A stretch of 64,000 nt of DNA from Brachypterus glaber (taxonomy: Eukaryota; Arthropoda; Insecta; Coleoptera; Kateretidae). Position 1 is the stretch's first letter. Each line of letters begins with the position of its first letter. Made by a program: the position numbers and the translations under genes. The notes below the pieces were generated by a model. It was not told the origin of the DNA and did no database searches. It saw only the letters and a list, made by a program, of their open reading frames with translations. Below are positions 46,141 to 58,454 of this stretch, in pieces. The DNA is taken from NCBI GenBank assembly GCA_958510825.1, contig OY294046.1, positions 10,394,847 to 10,458,846 of the forward strand, written 5' to 3'.

Positions 46141-47800
46141 ACATTAACTGTATCATTAGTATAATGAATCAATGGGAATCATAAATAAAATATAACATAG
46201 ACTTACGCTGTAAGCCTTTTTTTGAATGTTAGAAAAATGGAATGGAATGGAATGTATTAACCCTTGAAGCACGCGTTTTTCTAATGACTTTATTTCTATA
46301 AAAATAGTTGCGTTATAAGTTTTTGGGGTCGCTAATCACGAATCTGTTATCAGATTTTCAAAATTCAAAATGGAGGATCCAATAAGGCTGACCGAATTCG
46401 TAAAATCAACTCTGTAATAGAAATTGGTATATACGGACATTAACTGTATCATTAGTATAATGATTCATAAATAAAATATAACATAGACTTACGCTGTAAG
46501 ACTTTTTTTGAATGTTAGAAAAATGGAATATGTATTAACCCTTGAAGCACGCGTTTTTCTAATGACTTTATTTCTATAAAAATAGTTGCATTATAAGTTT
46601 TTGGGGTCGCTGATCACGAATCTGTTATCAGATTTTCAAATTTCAAAATGGCGGATCCAATAAGGCTGGCCGAATTCGTAAAATCAACTCTGTAATAGAA
46701 ATTGGTATATACGGACATTAACTGTATCATTAGTATAATGATTCATAAATAAAATATAACATAGACTTACGCTGTAAGACTTTTTTTGAATGTTAGAAAA
46801 ATGGAATATGTATTAACCCTTGAAGCACGCGTTTTTCTAATGACTTTATTTCTATAAAAATAGTTGCATTATAAGTTTTTGGGGTCGCTAATCACGAATC
46901 TGTTATCAGATTTTCAAAATTCAAAATGGAGGATCCAATAAGGCTGACCGAATTCGTAAAATCAACTCTGTAATAGAAATTGGTATATACGGACATTAAC
47001 TGTATCATTAGTATAATGATTCATAAATAAAATATAACATAGACTTACGCTGTAAGACTTTTTTTGAATGTTAGAAAAATGGAATATGTATTAACCCTTG
47101 AAGCACGCGTTTTTCTAATGACTTTATTTCTATAAAAATAGTTGCATTATAAGTTTTTGGGGTCGCTGATCACGAATCTGTTATCAGATTTTCAAATTTC
47201 AAAATGGCGGATCCAATAAGGCTGGCCGAATTCGTAAAATCAACTCTGTAATAGAAATTGGTATATACGGACATTAACTGTATCATTAGTATAATGATTC
47301 ATAAATAAAATATAACATAGACTTACGCTGTAAGACTTTTTTTGAATGTTAGAAAAATGGAATATGTATTAACCCTTGAAGCACGCGTTTTTCTAATGAC
47401 TTTATTTCTATAAAAATAGTTGCATTATAAGTTTTTGGGGTCGCTAATCACGAATCTGTTATCAGATTTTCAAAATTCAAAATGGAGGATCCAATAAGGC
47501 TGACCGAATTCGTAAAATCAACTCTGTAATAGAAATTGGTATATATGGACATTAACTGTATCATTAGTATAATGATTCAATGGGAATCATAAATAAAATA
47601 CAACATAGACTTACGCTGTAAGACTTTTTTAAATGTAAGAAAAATGGAATATGCATTAACCCTTGAAGCACGCGTTTTTCTAATGACTTTATTTCTATAA
47701 AAATAGTTGCATTATAAGTTTTTGGGGTCGCTGATCACGAATCTGTTATCAGATTCAAAATTGCGGATCCAATATGACTGACCGAATTCGTAAAATTAAC
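46141..47800. repeat. 278-bp tandem array with dimeric higher-order pattern
   Basis: ACATTAACTGTATCATTAG begins at 46141, 46437, 46715, 46993, 47271 and 47549, with spacings 296, 278, 278, 278 and 278. Units 1, 3 and 5 carry GCTAATCACG, AATTCAAAATGGAGGATCC and GGCTGACC. Units 2 and 4 carry GCTGATCACG, TTTCAAAATGGCGGATCC and GGCTGGCC. Alternating variants show that a 556-bp dimer was the last unit amplified. The first and last units retain an extra TGGGAATCATAA-containing insertion of about 10-18 bp and are the most diverged, as expected at array edges. Confidence 0.9.
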
Positions 47801-48077
47801 TCTGCTTCGGAGGGCACGTAAATTAGGCCATAGCAGCAAAAAACGACGTTAAACAGTATAAAACAAACAAACAAACATGGTATTATGTATATATCATCTT
47901 TTGTTATTTTAAGACGAATTTCATGTTCATGGTTGATTATATTTGTGTACTTATTCATAATGGGTGAAATAATGATTTATTTATTTATTTATTTATTTAT
48001 TAAGGGGCATTTAAAAAAGGTGATCATGGCCTTAGGCTTAATATCTTTAATATATTAGTAATACTAGGCTAGGCATC
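47801..48077. other. Spacer with (ATTT)n at 47972-48001
   Basis: Seven ATTT units lie just left of a MITE. The minus-strand frame at 47755-47958 is not recognisable. Confidence 0.5.
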
Positions 48078-48298
48078 GGGAACGTTTAAGTATTACGTAA
48101 CGCAAATTGTACCAAAAATCATACACTTTAAAGCCCGCGTTATTATAGATTATAAAGATTTCATATCCCCTAATAGGGGGTGTGTTAGGGGGGGTAGCCA
48201 AAATATGAAATCTCTACAGCCTTGAATAACGCGAGAACTGAGGTATAAAGTGTATGAATTTTGATACATTTTGCGTTACGTAATACTTGAACGTTCCC
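48078..48298. mobile_element. 221-bp foldback MITE, GGGAACGTT terminus, ATC flanks
   Basis: GGGAACGTTTAAGTATTACG at 48078 pairs with the complement ending in GAACGTTCCC at 48298. The 3-bp flanks are ATC on both sides. Pairing continues inside through CATACACTTTA, GCGTTATT and AGATTTCATAT, so the element is a hairpin from end to end apart from a G-rich loop. Same family as 17429 and 25029. Confidence 0.75.
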
Positions 48299-48428
48299 AT
48301 CGGTGTTTTTTTTTTTCATAAATTTTACGAATATTAATCCCAATGACAAAAATGCAGCGACTGCTTTAACAAATGTTAAATTTTACAAAAATTAATATGA
48401 GTAAAATTTAATAAAAAAACTCCCGGTA

Positions 48429-48863
48429 CTAAAGTTTATTTTTTTAAGGTATAGTTATTTTAAACCTTCCCGCTTGCAAACAATCTTGAAATTGCCATAG
48501 TAACGTAAGATACGCATGCGTTGTAAGCGAAATCACTAGGCCCAATTTACAGAACCGTAAAACGTTGACGTGCCATTAAAGAGAACAAAACAATGGTTTA
48601 TTCCTCTAAATTATTGGAATAAAAACGATTTTATAAACAAATTTTGTTTCTATAGGAATACAAAAGTGTTTTTAGCAACAGCTTTATCAATTCTCTTTTT
48701 TTACATCAAAACATTATAAAAACAAAGTAAGTAAACAAATATTATAAATTTTGGTTATGTTGACATTCAAAACAAGCCACATGCTTCAGTGTAAATCGGA
48801 CTTTTTGGAGTATTTAGCGGCAAATTTAAAATAACTATACCTTAAAAAAATAAAGTTTTTTAG
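48429..48863. mobile_element. 435-bp TA-flanked MITE, ~38-bp TIRs
   Basis: CTAAAGTTTATTTTTTTAAG at 48429 and the complement of CTAAAAAACTTTATTTTTTT ending at 48863 pair, continuing through GGTATAGTTATTTTAAA. TA lies outside both ends (48427-48428, 48864-48865). No coding frame is present. Confidence 0.75.
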
Positions 48864-48865
48864 TA

Positions 48866-50259
48866 TCCGTGCGTACTTAACCTAGTATCACGAATCGTTA
48901 TTATAATTAAAAAAAAAAATAATTAAATAATATTTTAAATTATGTATAAAAAAATACCTATTTAAATCAAAAATTACTAATTTAGATTAGCGAAAAACTG
49001 CTGAAAAAAATCTTAAGGGTAATGTATTTTTACTAATAAGTATTATATTCTCATGTGTATTTTCAATTCGCCTGAATTATTTTTTTAAATTCATTTTTAC
49101 TTGTTTAGTTTATGCAAAACAATATGAATATTGTTTCTGTTAAAAATCAAGCTCCGGAGTTGTGGTTAAGGGTTTATCTTGCGAACAAAGTCCCGTAGGA
49201 GGACCTGTTTAGCAGTGAGACCCGGTTAGTTTTTTCAACGTGTCCTTATGGCCAGTCCGCCAGTAAATGAAAACGTTTGTAAAAAAGCCACCGTCTAGAC
49301 GCGTCTCCCCTTAATAAACTGCGGTAATTTAAGCGTATTTATAGTAAAGGCTTGTTAACACATGTCATATTCGCTTCTCAGTACGACCATCTTTAATCTA
49401 ATTAAGAACATGCGTAAGTTCTAAATAAATCTGTTAATTTAGAAATTTGAGGTAAACTATGAGCATTTTGGTGGCACTTTCGTTACTTTAATAAACTCAA
49501 CTATTTGATCTCATTTAAACTGTTACGAAACTCATAAATGTCATCTGCTAAGCAATAAACCTATCGTTAAAATTTTCATAGAATGAATATAATACAGGAC
49601 GAGTCTTGGATAACTGCAGTGTTATCTATGAAGAGAGGTTAATTAAATTAATATTAAATTAATATTAATTAATACTAAGATATCCCTAAAACAAAAAACC
49701 TGTAAAATGACGCTTTATTATAAATATTTTACTACTTAATTATTTAAGATTGTTATTTATTATTATTAACGATTGTAAAAAAAATATTATATTATTTATT
49801 TAGTAATTTTTTCTGCGACTTTTTGGTTTGGATATGCACAAAATTTGCATTTGCATTGTACAAAAATCATAAGGAATTGGTAAAATTATACAAGAAGTCT
49901 TACGCGGTTTAGTGGAAGTTTATAAAGTGATCAGAAATAGGTAGGGTTAAAAGTGACTATGTTTTAAAATTAAATCTTTAAACATAGAATATATCAGGGG
50001 GTTTGTGATACACCCATGTCAAAAATCCTATCAATAAGAAGTGAAAATATAACATAAAATATATTGGTTTCCTGCAACTGCGATAAAAAACTCAACTGGA
50101 ACCCACTTCACTTAAAATGAATGTACATACTATGTGGATTTTGGAAAATGGTTATTAATGCCTATTCCCGTTTATAATTTCCTTACTATCGCCAAAGTCT
50201 ACTATAACTTGAATGAGTACCCAAGACCTGCGAATATATCTGAAGCAGCCTTCTGGAAG
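48866..50259. other. 1.4 kb without recognised features
   Basis: 49140-49330 is noticeably less A+T rich and has no repeat partner in the window, but no frame or RNA family could be recognised in it. Low-complexity TTAATATTAA words occur at 49640-49675. Confidence 0.4.
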
Positions 50260-51765
50260 ACTAAATTACGAAGGGGATTTACAACAGAACAACATTGTGT
50301 CACGGTTTTTTTAAAGGCAATATCGCCCCGTTTGTGCTGTATTGGACTGGATCACTCTCCCCTACACAGATTATTTGTAAGCCACCCATCAAATTGTCTC
50401 ACAGATAGTGTGAAAATGTTTTGCGACTGTCGTATTGCACAGCAAGCATTGGAAATATACTTTTTCACAGATCATGTTAAATTACGAAGGGGATTCACAA
50501 CAGAACTCGTTGTGTCGCAATTATTTGAAATGCAATTTGGCCCCGTTTGTACTGTATTGGCTTGACTCACTCTCCCCTACACAGATTCTTTGTACGCCAC
50601 CCATCAAGTTGTCTCACAGATAGTGTGAAAATGTTTTGCGACTGTCGTATTGCATCCCAAGCATTGGAAAATACTTTTTCACAGACCATGTTAAATTCCG
50701 AAGGGGATTCACAACAGAACTCATTGTGTCGCAATTATTTGAAAGGCAATATTGCCCCGTTTGTACTGTATTGGACTGCCTCACTCTCCTCTACAAAGAT
50801 TCTTTGTAAGCCACCCATCAAGTTGTCTCACAGATAATGTAAAAATGTTTTGAGACTGTCGTATTGCATCGCAAGCATTGGAAAATACTTTTTCACAGAT
50901 CATGTTAAATTAGGAAGGGGATTCACAACAGAACTGATTGTGTCGCAATTATTTGAAAGGCAATATTGCCCCGTTTGTACTGTATTGAACTGCCTCACTC
51001 TCCCCTACACAGATTCTTTGTAAGCCACCCATCAAGTTGTCTCACAAATAGTGTGAAAATGTTTTGCGACTGTCGTATTGCATCGCAAGCATTGGAAAAT
51101 ACTTTTTCACAGATCATGTTAAATTACGAAGGGGATTCACAACAGAACTGATTGTGTCGCAATTATTTGAAAGGCAATATTGCCCCGTTTGTACTGTATT
51201 GGACTGCCTCACTCTCCCCTACACAGATTCTTTGTAAGCCACCCATCAAGTTGTCTCACAGATAGTGTGAAAATGTTTTGCGATTATCGTATTGAACCGC
51301 AAGCATTGGAAAAATACTTTTTCACAGATCATGTTAAATTATGAAGGGGATTCACAGCAGAATTCATTGTGTCGCAATTATTTGAAAGACAATATTGCCC
51401 CGTTTGTACTGTATTGGATTGCCTCACTCTCCCCTACATAGATTCTTTGTAAGCCACCCATCAAGTTGTCTCACAGATAGTGTGAAAATGTTTTGCGACT
51501 GTCGTATTGCATCGCAAGCATTGGAAAATACTTTTTCACAGATCATGTTAAATTACTAAGGGGATTCACAACAGAACTGATTGTGTCGCAATTATTTGAA
51601 AGGCAATATTGCCCCGTTTGTACTGTATTGGACTGCCTCACTCTCCCCTACACAGATTCTTTGTAAGCCACCCATCAAGTTGTCTCACAGATAGTGTGAA
51701 AATGTTTTGCGATTGTCGTATTGCATAGCAAGCATTGGAATAATACTTTTACACAGACCGTGTTA
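50260..51765. repeat. 214-bp tandem array, ~7 copies
   Basis: ATTACGAAGGGGATT or a variant starts at 50266, 50481, 50695, 50909, 51123, 51338 and 51552, with steps of 214-215. The unit continues CAATATTGCCCCGTTTG, CACTCTCCCCTACACAG and GTGTGAAAATGTTTTGCGAC. The first unit is the most diverged. Since 214 is not divisible by 3, chance frames drift from unit to unit, which explains the series of overlapping ~60-140-codon plus-strand frames. I do not regard them as genes. Confidence 0.9.
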
Positions 51766-52090
51766 GCGTAGAATTTTATTAACGTTTACATTACATAAAT
51801 AGAATTCAGACATGCAAGTTATTTGGTCATGTATAATGCACATAAAATACGTAAAAAAAAGAATTTAGTGCGAATTAATATAGGAATTTTATTAACAGAT
51901 TTCTTTGTAATAAATAAATACCCAAGTCACTTGTCATGTGTCACGTGTGTTGGAGAAAATTGGGGAAAGCGTTTATTGTAAAAATCTAGTTAGCAATAGC
52001 AATCAAATTTTTTAAGGTTTACAAAATATCATATTTCTATTTACATAACTTATTACTATATTTTTAAGTTGCACATAATATATTAATATA
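51766..52090. other. Unassigned spacer
   Basis: No feature recognised. Confidence 0.4.
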
Positions 52091-54346
52091 TCGTCGGCTT
52101 ACAAGTAAAGAGCACTAAGTCCAAAAACATGATTTTGAGATATTGACAAATTTAACTTTCACTGTTGTTTTTTAATTTTTGTAATAATTATTTTAAAAAA
52201 GTACCGTAATTTGCAATGACATTTTTGGACATAATAATGTCTCATTTGAAAAATTAAAGTAGTTTAATTTAACTAAATTTGAAAAGAGACATGCGTTTTA
52301 CTTGTAGGCCCATGACGTCGGCTTACAAGTAAAGAGCACTAAGTCAATAAAATAATATAAAAAACAACTATTTAAATGTAAAACCCTTCTATTAATTAAA
52401 CGTAATGTATAACTATAAAGTAGAAAACAAGATGTTTACATAAATTTTCAAAAAATAGATTTTTAAAAGAAGGGTTGGGACTTTTTGATTGTTTAAAAAA
52501 CGTTTCCAAAATTAATAATAATAATTAATTAGTATTAATTATATGAAACTGCTTACTATGCCAGAACTAAGACAGTTTTCAGAGGCCATCGGGTGTGCCG
52601 GCAAAGAAGCATCTCCTAAAGTCAATAATTATAATGAATCATTATTATTGATAAAACACTTCACGGTGCAACACCCCTCAAAAATGCACCGAGGCTTTGA
52701 ACTTTTTCTGATAATAAAAAAAAACCAATGCAAATGAAAATTAAATTATGTAATAGGGTGCTGGTCCCAATTATAGCCAAAAATATTAATTATCTAAGGC
52801 ATTAATTTAGAACCACACACTATTATTTGGAGGCGTATCAAATACAAATAGCTGTATAGTTGCTATTTGGGTAGCGTGCCACCAGTAATAATATTACATA
52901 ATATTATCACAATATCATATATCATATGATAACAAATGTTAATATAAGAATCTAATTACTATTTAATACTTATCTGACTTTCTTAGATGTTTCTTCGATG
53001 TCTTCCAATATCACTAACTTTATATAGAAATGTGAAAGGTAAAAAACTTCAAATATATTTTAAATTAATTAAAATATATCTTGCCAATAAAACAAAAGGA
53101 TTAAACAACAATGAAAAGAATTTAATTCAAAGAAAAATGAAAAGTTAAAAACAAATAAAAAACAACAAAATATTTTAATTTGAAATGGAAAAATTATGAA
53201 ATCATAGCATCTTTACCCTTCAGATATTTCTATACGCGCGACTCTAAATTTTACTTTAAATTTTCACATATTACGTTAATTCTAATTTCCCTAAGGCCCA
53301 ACTTAACTAGACGACTACATATTTCCGAATCCCATTTTTGACCATAACTAAACACAGGCAAAACTTCCCTTCCCAAAAATGCCGATATACCAGTCATAAA
53401 ACTATTAACGAAAAATATCTGAAGCGTTTTCTGCCAAAAAGTTATATTATTATAAAAATATTATTAATTGAAAAGTTACTTTAAATCACTGAAAATGAAT
53501 TTAAATTTAATTAAGAGAAATTATTAAAAAAACTACTTCTACTTATTGATTGATATTGATTTTCATGACATTGCTTCGAAGTAGAAAAAACCATTTTTAC
53601 AAACAATCCCTAACTATTGCCAGTATCTAAAACAACATCATTAAAGATATTCCCATATTTATTAATTAAGAAAACCGAAATAACCAATTAATTAATCTAA
53701 TAAAAATGTACACCCTTTTTATGTAAACGCCTCAATTACACAAAATGCAAGCTTCCCAAAAACTAATAATATTAGCATCTGTAAAAATAAACAGCAAACC
53801 GCCCGTTAAGAACAATGCTATGTCACGTTCAATAACCATTAAAATAAAAATATAAATACTCAATATATACAGGGTGACCACTCTGTTACAATTATTACCT
53901 ACACATCAAAAGTACACGTAAAAAGCATTGTCATTTTACAGGTAAAGATCTGTTTCTCTGTTCTGTCTCTATTCCATCAACTTTAACATAGCAAAATTTG
54001 AATGCGTTTGTCAGTACAATAAATAACGCGATATTGTATCATATAAATGATTCAAGCAATCATATTTTTAGAAATTAACTCTTTTTAGAAAGTCGCTTAG
54101 TGCGGAAACATTTGAAATAATCTACAAGTAAAACGCATTAAGTGCACTAAGTGACTTAATGCCTATGGCTTGATTTTAATCAAAATCAAATTGGTGCGTT
54201 TTGAATAGTGGGTAACTCCCTTGGCAGTCCACCTAGAAGTTAGTCCTGTTTACCTATACATAGATCATCAAAAATTAATTTCAGTGCCATTAAAATCTCA
54301 TTTTTGCAAAAAAGTGACTTAGTGCCTTTTACTTGTAAGCCGACGA
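52091..54346. mobile_element. 2.26-kb element, TCGTCGGCTTA terminus, TA/TATA flanks
   Basis: TCGTCGGCTTACAAGTAAAG at 52091 pairs with the complement of TCGTCGGCTTACAAGTAAAA ending at 54346. The TIR extends through GGCACTAAGTC, and TATA lies outside both ends. A third TIR-like copy (GTCGGCTTACAAGTAAAGAG) lies at 52317, and ACAAGTAAAACGCATTAAG and GTGCACTAAGTGAC at 54123-54160 are partial inverted copies, so the motif is iterated subterminally. The interior has one 64-codon frame (52543-52737) with no resemblance to a transposase. The element is non-autonomous. Confidence 0.7.
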
Positions 54347-55430
54347 TATATAATACTAATATATTATGTACATATTTTCACATGATTGTGTAACTTTTGG
54401 TGCGCTTTACTCACAGAACATAACCTAGGTAATAATGTTTCCAACGTTATGTAATTTTTCCAGAATATGTTTCGTAAAATTTTATTTCACATAAATTTTT
54501 ACAGAATATATTCCGTAAAATTTTATTTCACATAACTTATTATGAAATTATACAAAACTTGTTTTGGAAAACTCACGTAACGTTGGCAACAATTTTTACA
54601 TATTTTTTTATCAGTGAAGGCAGGTCTGGAATGGAGTGCTACTCACAAATAATAAAGATTTTAAATTATAGAGAATGATGATGATAACTAAATAAAATAT
54701 ACTGCTCTTCTCTTGGATACATTCGGGAATAATTGTACTACCTTTAGGACGCCAGTGCAGTGGTTACCAATTCCAATGTCATGTGTATACTAATTCAATG
54801 GATAATCTGTATAAAATTATCTGTAGCATAAAATAATTGAAGATTTCCATGTAGGAGTGGAAAATATTATTTTTCTACGACTGCTTTAGAATGCTTCAGA
54901 ATTAATCCATTCTAGCTCTAGATACGGTATGAATATTCCGTATCAAGTGTTAGAATGAGCACACATGTAGTGCCATCTCTTATTTATAAAAGTAAAGAAA
55001 ACTGTAGCAAAATTTTCAAAAATATATATATTTTAGCATGAAATATTGAATAATTTAATGCAACTTAAAATTTTGCGTTAAAATTACATAAAGTTTATTA
55101 GTTTTTCTTAATATTTGACCAGTTTTTTATCAATTTAGTTCAAAAAATTAAAACTGCTCCATCTAATGTTTAATATTTAAACCTGATATCTGTCACAACA
55201 ATCTGACATAAACTTCAATTTTTGCATTATAATTTGTAAATATGTGCTAATATTAAATAAAAATCTTTTTTAAGTACTGATTTGATAAAATTATTAAATA
55301 ACATTAATCGCTTTATTTAGAAATATGTGTTTTGTTACATTTACAATGTCAAGGCACACAAAACATCGTTTTTAACCTTATCCGCAGTTTAAAGCCATAC
55401 AGTGTTTCATATTTGCAGTCTAAGAAAAAG
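54347..55430. other. 1.1 kb without recognised features
   Basis: TTTTATTTCACATAA and AATATRTTYCGTAAAATTTT words recur at 54475-54545 as a short direct repeat of about 55 bp. No gene is supported. Confidence 0.4.
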
Positions 55431-55545
55431 TATAGTCTACAACACGTATGGAATAGTCATTTCGCTCTCGCCTGCCGGCTCGTATGACAAACTTTCCGCT
55501 CGCGCGGATATTGTCTATTCCATACTAGTTATAAAATATACTATT
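55431..55545. repeat. Hairpin cassette with CpG-rich centre
   Basis: The outer side, on the minus strand from 55545, is AATAGTATATTTTATAACTA then GTATGGAATAG. The inner side is TATAGTCTACAACACGTATG then GAATAG. GTATGGAATAG at 55446 pairs with CTATTCCATAC at 55515. The centre is rich in CGC/GCG (CGCTCTCGCCTGCCGGCTCG). The signature fits the cassette family. Confidence 0.6.
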
Positions 55546-56008
55546 TTCAATTGAGTTTAGTAAGTATAGTTATAGCCTTTCATCTGTTCTATTTATAACC
55601 ACTATATCAAGTACTTCAAGTTCTAATGAAAGGTGTTTATTAGATCGACCGTCAAAGCAAACCAAAGCAATAAAATAGTACAAATGGGGTTGTAATTACT
55701 GATAATGCCTACGTTTCGGTTCCAAGTTTGGTGTAATATCTGAAAAACGGCAAACCTTTACGTTTCTTTTAAAAACTATCGGAAGGAAACAAAGAAAACT
55801 GAAGAACTGGGCTTTATAAGTCGTCGCGTCTTAAAGAATTGAATAAAATGCGGTATTGTTTTATGATTTTTTTAAATAGCGTTTTTAATAAATACGAGGA
55901 ATTAAAAATACCTGTGAACTTGTGGATGTAAAGAACTAATGATTATTACACTGAAAAAAATAATGCTAAACTAATATACAAACTCACAGATAACTTCATA
56001 CACTTTAT
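55546..56008. other. Unassigned interval
   Basis: No feature recognised. Confidence 0.4.
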
Positions 56009-56278
56009 GTGTAGACCAACGAACTAATAACTCTTCTCTCTAGAATAGGCATTTCATTAGTAAAAACTGACAAAAACGTAGCCAACATATACATTTGTCT
56101 GTCTTACTCGCACAGCTTTGTTCTAACAGAGACAACAATAACAGTTACTGGTAACTGTTATTGTTCAGGCCTGAATATACCTACTATTTGTTTACAAACA
56201 AACCGAGATGTTGGCGATACTTTATATTAACGGTATGCGTATTTTAGAGAGAAGAGTTATTAGTTCGTTGGTAGACAC
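56009..56278. mobile_element. 270-bp inverted-repeat MITE
   Basis: GTGTAGACCAACGAACTAAT at 56009 pairs with the complement ending GGTAGACAC at 56278. Pairing continues through AACTCTTCTCTCT and, further in, GCCAACAT/ATGTTGGC. The centre holds a perfect 15-bp stem, AACAATAACAGTTAC at 56134 with its complement ending at 56165. Confidence 0.75.
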
Positions 56279-56326
56279 TAAATTTAGTGAAATTTGGCGA
56301 ATTATCTAATATCAAGAAAAGAAATA

Positions 56327-56342
56327 CTATTATTATTATTAA

Positions 56343-56393
<51 letters not shown>
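56327..56393. repeat. (ATT)n microsatellite, 3' tail of the minus-strand CR1-like copy
   Basis: About twenty ATT units. On the minus strand they form an (AAT)n tail downstream of the retroelement frame. The plus-strand frame at 56287-56565 merely reads through this tract. Confidence 0.85.
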
Positions 56394-56394
<1 letters not shown>

Positions 56395-56463
56395 AAAAAA
56401 GAGTTGAGGTTAAAACCCTATTTAACTCAAGTTAAAAAAATAATTTATGTAGCATACAAAGTA

Positions 56464-57186
56464 TTAAATAAGTCTGTCCAACCGGTTTTTAAAAGTGTTT
56501 ATAGTTGGCGCAAGCACAACATCATGTGGCAAAGAGTTCCAAGTCGTAAATACTCTGCTACTTAAAAATGTTCTTTTGTGGGCAGTCCTGTATATTTCAA
56601 ATTTTAGCTTTAGGCTGTGTCCCCTAAGGCGTCCATCGTTGTTTAATGAAAAAAGGGATCGCAGATCAATGGAAAATGTATTATGTAGTATTCTATATGT
56701 CATTATAATGGAACCTCTTTCCAACCTGTCCATAACACTGGGTAGACCAAATAAAATGAGGCGGTTTTCGTACGATGGTCGAGTTCTTCCGTATGGATAA
56801 ATATCACGCACCAAGTTAGGGTACCATACTGAGAATCCGAATTCCAATACAGGGCGTATATAAGTTTTATATAAGCAGGCTGCCGTTTGAACAGAAGGTC
56901 TACAAAACGCCTTTTTAAATAGAAATATAGTTTTTCTAGATTTACTACACACTAAGTTTATGTGTTCAGACCATGTTAAGTCTCTTGTTACTATAACTCC
57001 AAGATCAGTATGTTTTTCCACTTTTGTTAGGTTACCATTATCTAAAACATAGTCCATCCGAGGATTGGTTTTACCCAGGTGCAGCACAACGCATTTACCG
57101 ATATTTAAAGGAATAAGCCATGTTTCATTCCACCTCAGAATGGTATTGATATCTTGTGATAGTAGGTGATGCTCTAGAAATGGATT
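56464..57186 (-). pseudogene. CR1-like non-LTR reverse transcriptase, C-terminal fragment
   Basis: The frame is open from 57186 to a stop at 56464 (240 codons) and has no start of its own. The order is NIGKCVVLHLGKTNP (palm/thumb border), LGVIVTRDLTWSEHI, ACLYKTYIRPVLEFGFSVWYP, SYENRLILFGLPS, RGSIIMTYRIL, LRGHSLKL and FKNRLDRLI, the standard C-terminal block of CR1/L2-type ORF2. Between VRDI and SYENRL about 20 residues usual in relatives appear to be missing (YPYGRTRP instead). The catalytic YxDD region would lie upstream and is absent, and a stop sits at 57187-57189. A short 3' UTR leads to an (AAT)n tail at 56393-56327. It is therefore a 5'-truncated, minus-strand insertion. Confidence 0.9.
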
Positions 57187-57432
57187 CTACTAAACAGGAA
57201 CAAAAGCTGATGTTTTTTAATTCTATGTTTTGGATTTGGTTTTGAATCATTGACAATATTTTAATACCAATACCAATATATTTTAAAACGCAAGAGTGGT
57301 TTCGGTCAGACGTGGCTAAAATTTGAATATTTTATAGTACTTGACTTTCTAATCAAAAGTTTCTGCGGGCAAAACTCCCACAATTTGACTTTTTATGTGC
57401 TAGAGAATTTAAAGACCTCCAGCTAGCTTGTT

Positions 57433-58454
57433 TTAGTATATTAATAAAGTACTAGTTTCATGACATACGTTTTTAGCGCACAAGTACAAGTTTAGAAAAC
57501 GAGCTTGCGGCGAGTTTTCTAAAGTACTAGTGCGCTAAAAACGTGTTATGAAACGAGTGCTTTATAGAATTTTTTGTATTTTCCTCTAACATTTTAAAAA
57601 ACTTACATTTAAATTGATGACTGATTTAGGGATTTTTATTTCGGGTTCGCATTACAGTTTTCGCCATGTTTAGAATTCTAGGAACAAATATTATTTTGAT
57701 ATATTTTAATTAATTTTAACACGAAAAAAAATAACCTAAACACAAAATAATATAGAAAATTAAACTTTAAAGCGACGTTAACATTTGCACGGAAAACGTC
57801 AAGTGAGAGACTTTTGTCTGTTGCCAACCCAAAAGAAAAAAAGTAGAGACCTCTTATGGGCCTTTAAGGACACACAAAATGCGTGTGATTATGGGCTTAT
57901 AAGAGTCGCAAGATGAAAAAAATATTTTTTTTTCTATTTTGCTACTCTTATAAGCTCATAATCACACGTATTTTGCGTGTTCTTATAGGCCCATAAGAGG
58001 TCTCTACTTTTTTTCTTTTGGGTTGGGAATACAGGACAAAACACAATCGCTTGGCGTTTTCCGTGCAAATGTCAGCACCGATTTTAAGTTTAGTTTTCTA
58101 CGAAATTGTGTTTTAAGTTAATTTTTACCGTGTGTAAATTGTGGCTTGGTTACTTGCAGTGAAAAAGAGAAGAGCTGACTATAAGATATATCAAAATATC
58201 GTTTGTTCTATGAATTTCAAACATAGCGTAAATTGTAACGCCACCCAAAAAAAAATCCCTAAATCGGTCATCAATTTAAATGTAAGTTTTTTTAATTTTA
58301 TAGCAAAATAGAAAAATAGTATAAAGCACTCATTTCATAACACGTTTTTAGCGCACTAGTACTTTAGAAAACTTGCCACAAACCGCTCGTTTTCTAAACT
58401 TGTACTCGTGCGCTAAAAACGGTTGTTATGAAACTAGTACTTTAATATACTATT
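57433..58454. mobile_element. 1.02-kb foldback with hairpin cassettes at both ends
   Basis: The two ends are TIRs of about 200 bp, each of which is itself a hairpin cassette (57433-57570 and 58315-58454). They share TTTTTAGCGCAC..., TTTAGAAAAC and CpG tips (GCTTGCGGCGAG; CCACAAACCGCTCG). TA flanks GTATATT...AATATAC. A third palindrome fills the middle: GCACGGAAAACGTCAAG (57788) pairs with CTTGGCGTTTTCCGTGC, and GTAGAGACCTCTTATGGGCC (57843) with its complement near 58005. The entire element can thus fold on itself. No coding frame is present. Confidence 0.8.

Noticed and set aside
49140..49330. Less A+T-rich block as a possible exon or structured RNA
   Set aside because: All frames are interrupted within about 25 codons, and no stem set or known RNA motif could be assembled by eye.
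50134..51151. Series of overlapping plus-strand frames with shared residues (LRRGFTTE, SVKMFCDCRIA)
   Set aside because: They arise from the 214-bp tandem array, whose period shifts the frame by one base per unit. No constant frame or family resemblance exists.
52543..52737. 64-codon frame as a transposase remnant within the 52-54 kb element
   Set aside because: No DDE, HTH or zinc-finger motif is visible.
56287..56565. 92-codon plus-strand frame with an isoleucine run
   Set aside because: It reads through the (ATT)n tail and the antisense of the CR1-like fragment.
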